A stretch of 64,000 bases of DNA, from positions 1,922,001-1,986,000 of the forward strand of contig MOWL01000067.1 of the NCBI GenBank assembly GCA_002110485.1. Reading direction: 5' to 3'. Made by a program: the position numbers and the translations under genes. This DNA comes from Emergomyces orientalis. Lineage: Eukaryota > Ascomycota > Eurotiomycetes > Onygenales > Ajellomycetaceae. The notes under the pieces were generated by a model. That model made no database searches. It saw only the letters and a list, made by a program, of their open reading frames with translations, and had not been told where the DNA came from. Below, piece by piece: positions 11,040 to 22,122 of this stretch (position 1 is the first letter of the stretch; each line of letters opens with the position of its first letter).

Positions 11040-12665
11040 GGCGACGGCAGATGCAACGTATATATGTGAAGGAACGTAGGAATGTTCTGCCTCTCACGCA
11101 AAGGTTCAAATTTGTTAACTTAGGGGATTTCGCTCAAGAGCTACAAAAATACATTACTTACTTTCTGACTTGCGCAAGGACAGGTTTGGAGAGCAAAATC
11201 GCGCAGCTTCAAATGCTCACAGTGGAGGGGTTCAAAAAAAGAAAATTGCTTAAACCATTTGACCCCTCATTCTACTTAAATTGTCTCCGAACACGTGATA
11301 CTTTCCATAATTTCATGTGACTCGGAAATCCCACACCCCAACCACTCCTTGTGATGTTAATCAACCCTTCCCCTCCTCCCCGCAGCGCAGCCCAAGGAGA
11401 AAAGAAAATTACGTTTGGGCAGCATTGTGAGATTTGTCGACATGACCTTCAGGTGCGTTGCGCGAAAGTGGGGTGGTATCGTACTGGTTTCTACTGGTTC
11501 TACTGCTGAAGGGCTCCACTCCCTTCCGATCCGTCTTTCAATTTTCATGTTTTACGACTAAATATTTTGTTCAGTTCGCAAGTAGAGGAAAAAACAGAAG
11601 AAAGAAAGGGTGAAATTTAAATATGCATCATGTGTCGACGCATCGCGGGAGGGCCGGAAGCGGCTAGTTGATTTGGGTGGCCTGCATATATTTCTTGTGC
11701 ACTTATCGAGAGTCGAACCTCCCAGCCGCCTATTGGGCAGCTATCCAAGATCGACAAGGTTGGAAGACAGTGCATGACTAAGGCCAAACCAATCCACCCC
11801 TTTGATATCGTTGAGCGCGGCTTCGTTGGTGAAGCTTCGTTGGTGAACAGTCCTTTGATCGCCTCAGCAACTCCCATCGATGTTGATTGGTCCTTGTGAG
11901 AACGGAAAAATCACCCACCGCTTCCGTGTTTCGGGCTACTCAAGAAGGTCAAAAATGCATAAATTTAGGATTCATGATATTCCGAAAAGTGTCTCTTCTA
12001 GAGCCTTCTAGTAGGCTATGAGGGCCTTCGCACGTCCTGCAACAGCAACACGACGGGTTAGTTTCCAAGTTTAGCTAGCCAAATACGGTTTCAAACCCCC
12101 TATTTCGTTCGCGCTTATTACCATTCCGTCGCGATTCTCCACCCGGTTCCTTGCTCCGCGGCTCTATCCGTTCCCACATTCGCGTTCTGCATCAAAGCCA
12201 AGCCGGATCAACCCTTTGACCATAATCCAGTAACTTGCAAATTAGGCTTAGCGAAGTTAAATTGTTTTCCAAACTCTAATTCTAAGATCTAGAGGCTATC
12301 AAAATCATTTGAGATTGAACATTCACTTGGGCACTTAATCATTTTATTATTATGGGAATAATTCTCTTTTGTTGTGAAGGAGACAGGACGCCTTACCTTA
12401 TCTATTACCAAACTTCCAAGGTTTCACAGAGATCTTGCTGAATTGGGCCTAGTGTAGGTTTCATGGATGTTAATTGGCCCAGGAGCCCGAAGGACTTGGC
12501 ACCGGCCAAGTCCAGGGTAGTTAAAAAATGGTTAGCGTAGTTTTGATCGCTGGGTCAGGTAGGTACTGGGATGAGAAGGGTCACATGAGCAGAGCTAGCG
12601 AGCCTTTTCTCGGATAGCCCCTCCAAGAAGCCCAAAACTGATACCATGACACAGCACAGCTCAGC
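11040..12665. other. Spacer without a supportable gene
   Basis: Only short, mutually overlapping frames appear here. I found no splice-linked exons, RNA gene or repeat I could define. A short duplicated word (GAAGCTTCGTTGGTGAA) occurs around 11820-11845. Confidence 0.4.
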
Positions 12666-13239
12666 ATGGACACCAAGATTAAGGTCACGATTGAATCTGG
12701 TGACACACTAGATCTTTATCAGGATACCGCGCGAGTGCTACAAGCGCTGATGGATACTGGATGGATCTTGCTTAAGAGCGCTGCAAATACTGACTCTTTT
12801 GAAGCGGCTACTGAGAACAAGGTGAGGGAAAATCTTCATTAAGTATGAATCTTTAGCTAAAATAGTCTAGCATGTTTGTTATCTTCTGGAGAAAGTGAGC
12901 TGCGACTTTCGTCTTCGCAAATCATTCCACTTATATGCCTCTCAACTCATGCAATCCCCGCTTGATCGCTCACCCCAGAAGAGAATAGCAGATATGAAAA
13001 GTGAGGTTCTTGCAGTCACCTCCTATCATCTCTTTGGGAAGGAAGACAAGAAGTGGGAATGGGAATATGCTAGGGACGCACATGATCATCCGAAATGTGT
13101 CCGTCTCAACGGTAACGATGTGTACGCAATACAAAATCCAACTTGACAAGTCGCCTACTGATTCCTCACAGCATTATGTGCAGCGGTTGGTTGTTACGGC
13201 GCCTTCCCAAGCCAGAAGGCAAGATGGACCTCTATCTAA
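12666..13239 (+). CDS. Small hypothetical protein, three exons
   Basis: Exons are 12666-12821, 12871-13111 and 13172-13239. The introns are GTGAGG...GTCTAG (49 nt) and GTAACG...CTCACAG (60 nt), and all phases agree. The product is 154 aa. It starts MDTKIKVTIESGD and is mostly helical and charged, with a basic centre; no signal peptide, membrane segment or known domain is visible. The match of three exons and the ordinary fungal introns argue for a real gene. Its closest neighbour is the convergent C2H2 gene, 185 bp away. Function unknown. Confidence 0.55.
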
Positions 13240-13423
13240 TAAATCATTCTCGAACGGATTGCTCTTGAATTTTATCTAGTAGGGATAAAAGGCTACAATA
13301 AACTGAGGATAGCAAAGATAAAATAATGAATACCAAGTTTGAAAAGAAATGGACAGTTTTAGCATACATGGCGATGGAACTAGTCTGGAAATTTTAAAGC
13401 AACACCAACCGTGAGGACACTCC

Positions 13424-14422
13424 TTAGAAAGGATCAAAATTGTACAGAGATTCCTGATTAGCTGGTGGGAAACTATCAGCTGCAGTAAAATCAGTAAAAT
13501 CAGTAAAATCATACCACATCTGTGCTTCTGGGTTGCTGGAATGATTGCTGGAATTGAACATTGGCTCGCCCTGGGTGGCACTTAAATCACTAGCAGTTCC
13601 ACTTTCTTTTTGCTTTCTCCTTCTTGAATTGTCTGTTACAGCTTCCTCCTCACATTTCCCCTTTCTTGAGCTACTCCTTGGGGGATTTTGTAACCTTTTG
13701 AGCCTTCTGTTGATCTGTTTGAACATTTTTAAAACTTCTCCTTGCTGTAGTGACCTTTCAACTTTTCGATTGTTGTTTAGCTGCGGGTGTGTACAAGAAG
13801 CTGTCTTTGTTAGTATTTTGGAGTGTAGCAAAAGGGGAAGGAAAACCCACATGTTGTGTGAAATGCTTTGAAACTTTGAACTCTGGATGCGGTCTCCCCG
13901 TGGTTATCCTTTTCATGTTTCCCAAGCTCAGACACAAGCTTGACATTTCTAAAGTTCTTTCCACATTGAAAGCAGTAGGTGCCGTCAAGTATCAAACGCT
14001 GAAATTCGTGATTGTAATCATCCGTAGCTCGAATGTGCTTGTGCAGCTTTCCAGCACTCTCATACTTTCGGTTGCAGCGGGGGGCACAGCAATTGAATGG
14101 CTCTCTGGGGTTTGAAGTTTGGCGGGGAGCACGTTGATCAAATGGCTCCGGGCATTTTAGATAAGATGCTCTTAGATCCTCCAAAGAGCATATGCGGCCC
14201 TCAAATGCTGTATACAGATAGTGTTCCGCGCCAATATTATGAAGAATATTCTCTAGGATAACAGCTCGTGTATGAAGAGATTCTATTATCTTGCAAAATG
14301 CTCGGTCGTCAGGATTTGAGAGGCATGTGGCCGGCGTCAATATGAACGAGCCCTCTAAAAAATCCCCACGAAGGTTAGCGGATGCAGGTAATTAGCATGA
14401 TGGATGGCCATCGCCTACCCAT
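13424..14422 (-). CDS. C2H2-type zinc-finger protein
   Basis: Exons are 14422-14419, 14354-13851 and 13800-13424. The first coding exon is only four bases (ATG plus one), split by GTAGGC...TTTTTTAG. The second intron is GTGGGT...TACTAAC...GACAG. The product is 294 aa. The middle contains two degenerate C2H2 fingers: one starting NCCAPRCNRKYESAGKLHKH and one starting YCFQCGKNFR with a later H-x4-H. This type is common in fungal nuclear proteins. A basic KR-rich region follows. Near the C-terminus three TDF repeats are encoded by an 11-base-like tandem (TCAGTAAAA) around 13488-13511. It is probably a DNA-binding regulator; targets are unknown. The tiny first exon is the least certain part. Confidence 0.62.
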
Positions 14423-14623
14423 ATTGTAGTAAAAGTATGCTCTAAGAAGAGAATAGTTCAAGCACGTCAAGTATTAAAATGAATGAAAGGTTGGAGAAGC
14501 AGTAAGATGATGCCTAGATTTGTAGAAATGTAAGTTTTGTAGCTAGAAAAATCAACCTTGGAAACTTGGGATGAATGTCAAGGTTATATTCCAAGTAGGC
14601 CGTCATCTAAATTTACAATTGTA
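14423..14623. other. 5' flank of the C2H2 gene
   Basis: No coding signal seen; AT-rich. Confidence 0.4.
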
Positions 14624-14709
14624 CAGTACCGCAAAAATATTGGCAACCCCCACCGCTTTTTGCTGAGAAGATTTTGGTGGGGGTTGCCAATTCTTTTTGC
14701 AGCGGCACT
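14624..14709. repeat. MITE-like palindrome with 16-bp perfect stem
   Basis: ATTGGCAACCCCCACC at 14639-14654 is repeated as its exact reverse complement at 14676-14691, around a 21-nt loop. The pairing extends imperfectly outward: AGTACCGCAAAAAT on the left against the complement of TTTTTGCAGCGGCACT on the right. A third copy of the core word (ATTGGCAACCCCTGACC) lies at 14876-14892. Terminal sequences starting CAGT next to TA are typical of Tc1/mariner or pogo-derived miniature elements (family knowledge). I assign no specific family. Confidence 0.6.
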
Positions 14710-15266
14710 TCAGTGCTAGGGTTTACTAACCCTCTGTTAGGTTTGAACCGAAATCTATCTGCTCAAACTTGGAGAGCTTTACCTTCTTGTGTGAGGTCGC
14801 GCAAATGATGCCTTGCCGCGAGGCGAGGAGAAATATTGTATTGCCAAGTCACTCTTGTCTGAATTTTACTGCATCATTGGCAACCCCTGACCAAATTGTA
14901 GCGAGGGCAATAGTTTTAATTGATGAGATTTTGAGCTGAGAGCAAAGTGCGGCACAGCTTGAAACATGCGGCACAGCTTTCAACACTCTTCCACGGTGGG
15001 AAAAAAAGGAGGGGGCTGGATAACTGTTGACCTAGGAGGAAGGAATAGACGAAATTGTGTTTTGAAAACGTGATGGCTGGACCAATCAGCCTGAGTATTT
15101 TTGAAGGCCAAGACAAGAACGCGTGTTCACAGGAACTACGTCTGAGGGGCGATTCATATTTCAGGCCTTCCAGTTGGTACCGGAAATAAAAAATGTTCAG
15201 GACAAGAGGAATAAAGCAACAGTTCAAAAAGCTGGAGACAGCCATTCTACAACTGCCAGATCCGGT
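14710..15266. other. Spacer with a third copy of the hairpin word
   Basis: Contains ATTGGCAACCCC at 14876 and no gene I can support. The stretch 14710-14890 may be part of the same miniature-element cluster. Confidence 0.4.
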
Positions 15267-15597
15267 ATGACTCATATACCAATGCCATACGCTAATCGGT
15301 ACTAGATCGGATATTCACGATACGACCTTCTTGGCGGCGGCTAGTAGGGGTGTAGCGCGAGTATATACTTGGCACGAACCAGAAAAATCCAAAGGGTCTC
15401 TCCATCTTACCATCTGCTTCAGGGATGCTGAGCAAATCACCAAGAACACGCATATCGCTGGTCATGGGTATGTCACTGACAGATTAAAAGAATTTAATCA
15501 TGGAGCAACACACATGCCCGAAAAACAGGATGGAACTAAGAAAAAGGGCAGGGTTGATGTTTGGCTGGTGGTTGAAGCGGCAAGAGATTCAAGTTAA
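15267..15597 (+). CDS. Small hypothetical protein, two exons
   Basis: Exon 1 is 15267-15298 and exon 2 is 15345-15597. The 46-nt intron (GTACTA...GGCTAG) joins them in frame and gives 94 aa. The first exon is only ten codons, so the start is uncertain. The product has a W-H-E-P motif near the front and a lysine-rich stretch before the end; no domain is recognised. The good frame and splice fit are the only support. Confidence 0.4.
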
Positions 15598-16371
15598 GTA
15601 ATTTGTATGATCCTCTATGAATTTGAAGATGTCTGTAGACAGTTTATTCTTTTGCTCTGCATCTTTGTTACCAATTGAATTTCTTTCTTCCTTCCTTGTC
15701 CTTTTTCCTTTGTCACCGCGTTGGAGTGTCGTGGTTTGAGTGAGCTTTATTGACCAAAGTCACGCCTTCTGGTCCAAGACCAGGGGCCTTTTTTTTTTTT
15801 TTCCCCTTTTTTTTCGGGCACTTCAGCAGCCACGCATGCCCTCGATGTATTTCACAACATAGAATTGCCCAACAACCCCTATCAAGTTGTGATGTCGTTG
15901 CCGAGCGGGGGCTAATCAGAGCCACGTTGAGCCCCGACCCTGTGGGGCTCTTATAAGTGTGGCCTCCACACTTTCAACCCCGGAAGTCACTATTCTCATC
16001 AAAAGTGTAGCCCAGTCTCAGCAAACTAGGGTCAATCACCCGATTTTTTGTCCGCCTAGGATTTGATTGGTGAAGTCAATCACCCTGGTTGCTTGGAGAC
16101 TCCGTCGTTTTTGAATGCAAAAGTGCAAAAGTGTAAAAGTGCAAAAGTGCAGAAACGCAGAAATGGCATCGAAGGGAAACAGAATCAGCTCTCGTTCAAA
16201 ATGGTGACTCCAGGAGCCCAAAAAAGACCCTCCAACATCCCTATAAATTCAAGGCGCTCCGTGCTGATCTTCCAGCATTGTTTCTCCCCTCTGATTGGGA
16301 CAAGAAAGTGCATTTCTATAATTTCTTTACATTTTTGTCTTTCTTCCCATATTCATTACTTTCTCTACCCT
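15598..16371. other. Spacer upstream of the recombinase gene
   Basis: It holds a T-run block (15789-15814), a GTCAATCACC word repeated at 16030 and 16075 with an inverted TGATTGG between, and a short AAAAGTGC tandem (about 16117-16151). If the recombinase gene marks a mobile-element end, that end should be in or near this stretch. Confidence 0.4.
16117..16151 (+). repeat. Short AAAAGTGC/AAAAGTGT tandem repeat
   Basis: Four near-identical 10-base units (AAAAGTGCNN type) lie about 220 bp upstream of the DUF3435 start. Confidence 0.7.
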
Positions 16372-18683
16372 ATGGCTGTTTTCCGTTTCAAGCCGGAGGG
16401 CAAAGTAGCCAAGGGCTCTCCTCGTCGTTCAAAGAAAGGACGACCACAGCTGACCCCAGATGACTTTCATGCAAGAGATGCTGCGCGACAGGCTCGCTTC
16501 ATGGCCTCCGGCAAGAAATATGCAGATGCTACTACGAAGGCCATTGACCGTGTGCAGAAATTTTGGGACTGGTAAGTGCTGTTGTAGCTGATAGGAATAA
16601 AGCTAATGTTACTTTGTGTAGCTATTGCACCTTCATGGGAGTGAACAGCTATCCCTATCTCACCGCATGTGTCTGTGAAAATCTTAGGCGCTATGCCGAC
16701 TGGCGACTGAGCGAATTCAATATCACGAAGCAGAGCACCATCTGGGTAGAGTGGAAATTTCTCAGACTGCTCTACAAAAGAGTTTCCGGAAAAAAGATGG
16801 ATGAGATTGTAGGGGAGCAGGTCACCGAGGTGAGTTACTGCCCTCTTCCCCCCTCTCCAACATGCTGTTTCTCTCTTGCATTACTGAATCCGCCGTTTCC
16901 AAGTAGTATATCCTAGGGCCGCTGACGGACGAGTATGGTTTGGATCTGTCCGTCAAATGTAAGCCAACCCTGAGTGTCGAGGATTTGCTGTCTATTCTCC
17001 ATTATTACTGGTGCCTGGACTCGTCCGTGGTCCCCCATGAACGGTACACGGTGCAACTACCGTTGCTGATGCTGATGACCGCGTACACATCCTCCCGTCC
17101 AGGCGCGCTCATCGAGAGCAGCTGTGTTCGAGGCTCGAATGATTCTTTGCGGTACCGGGATGTGGTGCTGCGAGTCATACCTAACCCAGAGGAGCCGCAT
17201 CGCCACATTTTGGTGATGGAGGTTACTCTCATGTTTATGAAGGGAAAGAGAAACAAATCCCAGCCGTAGGAGTTGTCCCCTGCTTGTGTGTATCCATGGA
17301 TTCATTGTTCTGACTGACTAGTGTAGGACGACCTATATATTCCATGAACGGGATGATAACTTGGCCCTGTGTCCAATCTCACATTTTCTTGCACTGGCGC
17401 TTGCGGACCAAGCCTTTGAAGCACAGGGTATCAACTCACCGGAAGACATCTTTCGTATAGCTGTACCCTCTTATCGGAACAGCCTGCAGCTGAGGTGGAA
17501 GTCTGAGATGCTTGATGTACCGGTATTTCGCCGCGCTGTCCACACCGCACAGGGAACGCGCATTTCTCGTAACCGTGCGTTGCCATATGATGCATTTAAT
17601 CAGTACCTGCAGCGGCTGGGCCGCAATGCAGGACTCGAAGAGCCGCTGACTCCTTATTGCATAAGGAGGGGCGCGGCCAATGCGGTAGATGGTAAAACGT
17701 TGTTGTCCGTATAAGTTTTCATACATGCTAACTTACGGGTAGGTGTTGCCACGACAGCAGAGCGGAACCAAGTCTTGGGCCATTCGCGGGCTGACATCTT
17801 CGAACGCTATTACATCGCGCAGAAGGTCAAGCGGGACGTCCAGTCGGCGTACCTTGGATGTCCAGCCCGCGAGTCGGTCATCCGCGCTGTGGGAATGATG
17901 AGCTTGACAAGGGACCCAAGGGCTCCAAATGAACTGACCGATGAACAGAAAGCCGCTGTGGAAAATGACCCCCATCTCATTGAACTCATCCACTGCAAAC
18001 AAGAGCTGACAAATGAGATGAAGTTCGAGTATGGATCAATTCCAAGGGCCCAAGGCACAGACCTCCACGCCCAGTATAGCAAGCTTGAGAGAACCATCCA
18101 GAGCGAGAGACGGTTCTTACGAAAACAAGCACAAGAAGAGATTCGGGGGGAATTTTTTGCAAAAATTGACACCATTGAGATTGAACATCAGCTGCTAGGT
18201 CCACCACTGACTGACAACCTCAAGGTGAATGATCCTGCCATTCGTTTTTCCTCTATGGAAAGAGCTCGACTTGCAGACAGTCTCTTTCAATCTCTCACTA
18301 GCTCAGTGGATGAGCAACATGAGCCTCATCAGCATCGGATGCAAGTCATCCATGATTGGACCAAGCTTTGTAGCCTACAAGGAATCCATTACAAGCAGAA
18401 GGAACTCTGCAACCAGACGATCACCAAAGAGCTCAATTCAATAGACTTTTGCCCAGACACCCAATGCCTCTTCTGTCTTGGGAATGAACAGCGGCCGCAT
18501 AATTCCGGTCTTTATTCATTTTCTCGCCCCGAGAAGATGCGGAGACATGTATATGATTGCCATCTCCGCTATCTGGCCACAGATGCTTGTTTCCCATGCC
18601 CTCATCCAGCATGTTCAGAGAACATGTGGGGCATTCCACATTTCAAAGATCATGCTGCTTCAATACATAAAAATTACCTCTAA
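16372..18683 (+). CDS. DUF3435 tyrosine recombinase (Starship captain superfamily)
   Basis: Five exons (16372-16571, 16622-16829, 16907-17265, 17327-17691, 17743-18683) join in phase to 690 aa. The introns are GTAAGT...TGTAG, GTGAGT...AGTAG, GTAGGA...TGTAG and GTAAAA...GGTAG. The protein has the layout of the fungal DUF3435 family: an N-terminal SAM-like part ('CTFMGVNSY'), then the catalytic part. Likely catalytic residues are the Arg in SSRPGALIE (bases about 17094-17120), the Arg pair in YCIRRGAANAVD (about 17656), the His in LGHSRADIF, and a Tyr in ERYYIA (about 17800-17815). The C-terminus has Cys/His pairs (CLFCLGNE..., CPHPACSEN) resembling zinc fingers, also common in the family. Family members catalyse movement of Starship elements, and others are Crypton-like. 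The frame is intact, so it could be functional. Cargo and element borders are discussed in the findings. Confidence 0.85.
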
Positions 18684-19278
18684 CGTATACGTTATTGCCT
18701 TTTATAAAGCTCGCCAGCTGTGTGGCGTGGCTTGTCTCCCAAAGTGGGATGCTTCGTTTACCTTGTGGGAAAAAAAAACACGCTATAATTTATCTAGATT
18801 CATAAAAACTATATATAAGATTCTAGGTCCTATCATTTTGCTTTCAGCGTTGTGGCTTCTATAAAAACTGTGTTACAGGCACCTCTACATTCTGATGTGG
18901 AAGAAAAGATATAGTAGAGTGACAAATACATGTGTACGTGTAAACATGGTGAAATGATATTTAGAAATCCAAAGAGTTCTTAAAAAAAAAAGCCACAAGT
19001 GAACGACCAGATGAGCCTGCAATTAGGTGCCGTGCGAAGTAGAGGAGTGTAAATTCAGAAAGAGAAATATCACATTGACCACGACACTGAGTCATTGCCA
19101 AGTTCGATGAGCCCCGTCGTTTCTTTGGGTCTTGTATCTGGCCGTGCAGATAGTCCTTCGGAGGATGTTGTCGATCTCTGTCAAGCAGAACCGATTCGCT
19201 GAACGCCGGATTACACAATTACCACTCCACAAACCTATTGCCATCGGAAGCCGAGATAAAGTTAGAAGGCGTCTCGTG
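18684..19278. other. Spacer between convergent genes
   Basis: AT-rich with no coding signal; probably the shared 3' flanks of the recombinase and the kinase-like gene. Confidence 0.45.
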
Positions 19279-21534
19279 CTATGCGACATTGCTCTCAAAC
19301 ACAGTCTCGATGCGTTGGAGCTCTTTGCTAAAACAAGTCTTCATAAGTCTTCTCTTCTTTCTCCCTGAGTTAGCAGACACATCGGACAAAGCTCTCCGTA
19401 TAATGGCTCGTTCAAAATCAACTATCATCGCACGTTGGCAGGTCGGGTTCCAAAGTATATTTCGCGGCTCCGCGTCGCCATGGAGGACTCCTTTCGAGTG
19501 AATGGCTTGGATGGCACGGTATACCATGGAGGACGCATCTGTATGGCTGAGTGTCCTGGCTTTTTGGATCGGTTCTCCCGCCCAACTCAAAAATAACATG
19601 TGGGTGTAGATTCCGCCATCGTAGTAGTAGGGATACCCCGACGCCAGCTGGGCGACACCAAGACAGACCGGAATGCATTCGCCTTGGAGATCTCGGAGCC
19701 TATCGTAAATGTGCTTTTCATGTTCGAGCTTACCCAGATGCTTGTATTCCACGCCCTTAGCGACCACGGTGTATCCATGCGATGAGAGCCTCACCTTGAA
19801 CAGTGCCCCACAACTACCTGCCTTGTAGAGAGGACGGCAGTCAGCGTCTGGGCCACGATCCATGGCAAGCTGCTTCTGGATACAAGCACGGAAGCCATGT
19901 ATCTTGATCCGGCCCTTCAGGTGATCCTGGTAGTTCGGGCACGATGGATCAAGAGGGCTACCATCCTTGAGCGCAAGGAGACATTGCTGAGAGCAGTATG
20001 GGTGGGTCTTGATGGCCGGTGTTTCAATGACATTGGGTGTCCTCCGGGAGCCACCGATTTCCCTGCGTCCTGGCGCGCCTCGCGCCTTTGCATCTGACCC
20101 AGATCCTTGCCTTCGCGTTCGACCACGAATGCCAGGTTGCGACGGCGTAAGGCAAGGAGATGGGGGAGGAGACGGTGAGTGGGAGCTTGTCGATCGGCGT
20201 TTGTTTTCAGAGGGCCGGCATCCAGATCGCAGCGTCATCCCGAAGGGAGGAAGGTTACGGGGTCGTCTGCCATGGTACAGGGGGGATGCATGTTTTGGAC
20301 GAGCAGCCGGGGGAGTCTGCTCCAGTATGTCAGAATACTCCACTGGCCAAACATCAAGTCTCGCAGCAGCATCGTGCCACTGTTGGGGTACTGCTGGAGA
20401 GGTCAATGCTCTGATTGCGAACGCCAGGACCTGCGCGACGGCCGTCAACTGAAGATCATCCTCGCTGGTCCCCTTGACCTCCAGATCTGGTATGCAAAGA
20501 GCACACTGAACCGAAGATGGGTCGTCCGGGATGTAAACGAAGATGAAGGCTTCTCCAGTGCAAATATAGCCGTAACGCACCCCTTTGCGGACCATGTAGG
20601 AGAAGAGCTGAGTTATGACTGCGGCAACGAGTCGTCTACAGCAGAATTCAACAGCATCGGAGTCCTGACCGATCACATCCCGAGCAGGACGGATCTCTTT
20701 GGTCAGTCCCGTGGCCATCTCGGCCTGCGTGAGTTTGTGAGGCGCCTTATATTCAATCGCGATCGCAGGGATGTGTTCATCGCCCTCCTGTCGGTAGATA
20801 CAGAATCGATCTGCTTGCCCTCCTGTAACCGAAGTAGGCTCCTCCCTTCTCTTCTGACTCTTGCCTTTACCTTTGGCTGATGATCTGGCTTCCGGTGCAG
20901 GGTCCATGGACATTTGCCTAACCCCTTCACTCAGCGAATTCTCCTGTGGATGTCCGAGATTTGTATGGCTCTCAAAGGTGACCGAACCTCGCAGCCCAAG
21001 TGCCTCCCTGAGACCCTCATTCTCAGTGATTCGGTCGACTATGATGCGAACCTGATTTTCCACGGTGTCTCGTTCGTAGTATCGAAGATCCCATTCCGAG
21101 GTGATTGGGGTGATGAGCTGGCGGACATACTCAAGCTGATGTTTCGACGGAAATAGCTTTTTAGTTAGAAATGACGGATTATCATTGAGTCTCTCCCACA
21201 CTATCATCTGCTCGTCAATGAACGTGTCCCATAAAGTGATGCGCGAAGGAACCGTCCGGTTAGTTGGCTTTGTTACGGCACCCTGGGTTGTTCTTGTAGC
21301 ATCTGTCACGATGCGGATTGCGAGCAAAAGCTCATGACAGGCGTGGAGGAAGTGTGGCAACGTTGTAGGCTCCGAATTTGCTTCCGCTTCTTCACGTCGT
21401 CGCTGCTCCTCCTGGCGAAGTTGTCTTTCCTTTTCCACCAGCACTTCGGCAATTTCTCGCAATGTTCTCTCTTCTTCTCGTAGTCGTCTCTCTCTTTCAA
21501 GTTCAGCCAGTAGCTCTTGTACACGGCTCTCCAT
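19279..21534 (-). CDS. Coiled coil + nuclease-like + kinase-like fusion protein
   Basis: A single uninterrupted frame of 751 aa starts at ATG 21534. Residues 1-55 are an R/E-rich coiled coil. Residues about 240-375 contain an E-x-K motif (AIAIEYKAPHKL, about 257-268) followed by helices and a YGYICTGEAFIFVYI strand; this resembles restriction-endonuclease-fold domains of the PD-(D/E)xK type found in eukaryotic Crinkler-like proteins. Residues 400-520 are a low-complexity P/S/R linker. Residues about 570-725 look like a fungal protein-kinase fold: VVAKGVEYKH (candidate ATP lysine), HGDAEPRNILW (catalytic loop) and VDFERA (metal-binding, DFE instead of DFG). Both domains keep key residues, so activity is possible. 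This nuclease-like/kinase-like pairing is known in transposon-linked and effector-like fungal families; the role here is unknown. It is convergent with the DUF3435 gene. Confidence 0.7.
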   Translation of the reverse strand: MESRVQELLAELERERRLREEERTLREIAEVLVEKERQLRQEEQRRREEAEANSEPTTLPHFLHACHELLLAIRIVTDATRTTQGAVTKPTNRTVPSRITLWDTFIDEQMIVWERLNDNPSFLTKKLFPSKHQLEYVRQLITPITSEWDLRYYERDTVENQVRIIVDRITENEGLREALGLRGSVTFESHTNLGHPQENSLSEGVRQMSMDPAPEARSSAKGKGKSQKRREEPTSVTGGQADRFCIYRQEGDEHIPAIAIEYKAPHKLTQAEMATGLTKEIRPARDVIGQDSDAVEFCCRRLVAAVITQLFSYMVRKGVRYGYICTGEAFIFVYIPDDPSSVQCALCIPDLEVKGTSEDDLQLTAVAQVLAFAIRALTSPAVPQQWHDAAARLDVWPVEYSDILEQTPPAARPKHASPLYHGRRPRNLPPFGMTLRSGCRPSENKRRSTSSHSPSPPPSPCLTPSQPGIRGRTRRQGSGSDAKARGAPGRREIGGSRRTPNVIETPAIKTHPYCSQQCLLALKDGSPLDPSCPNYQDHLKGRIKIHGFRACIQKQLAMDRGPDADCRPLYKAGSCGALFKVRLSSHGYTVVAKGVEYKHLGKLEHEKHIYDRLRDLQGECIPVCLGVAQLASGYPYYYDGGIYTHMLFLSWAGEPIQKARTLSHTDASSMVYRAIQAIHSKGVLHGDAEPRNILWNPTCQRAMIVDFERAIIRRALSDVSANSGRKKRRLMKTCFSKELQRIETVFESNVA

Positions 21535-22122
21535 TCTGGTAGTTGGGAGCGCAGTTCCTGCCAGTTCGCAGTGCTGTGACAGATTCTACTACAATCCAGC
21601 CACAGCTTACCAAAGGATCTGCTTGAGCTAGTGAAAACTTGAAGTCTATGATAATTGCTAGAAGCGCTTAAGGAATGGGATGGTTGCTCTGTAAGCCACA
21701 TATTTTGTGGGGGATGGTTGACTGGGGGAGTAGCAAACATTCGAAAAGTCATATGACGCGGGCTCTGTGTTTTCCCGAAAGCGGATTTATGTTCGCCAAG
21801 GCGGACGACAACTAGGGCAAGCCTTGAATGATCAAAAGGTTAACTTACCCCCTATGGGCTGTCCAGTAGGGCTCGGTGTCAACGCGACGGAGGCAATATC
21901 AGCAGAATTCCCGTTCTTTTAAGTGTATGCATGTGACCATTGCTACTGAAAAGGCTATACTGGACGAATCAAACGCAAATTCTGTGGCAAATTCTTAATG
22001 TTGATGTTGTTTGTAGAGTTACAATTGTATTTAAATCCAACTCTGAAGCACTACCAGAAATATCCAGAATTAAGTAATGAGAAGCAACGACGACGACTCG
22101 CCTCCACAGACTTTATTTACTT
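21535..22122. other. Spacer between two minus-strand genes
   Basis: No gene supported. It holds the promoter of the kinase-like gene and the 3' flank of the next gene. Confidence 0.45.
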
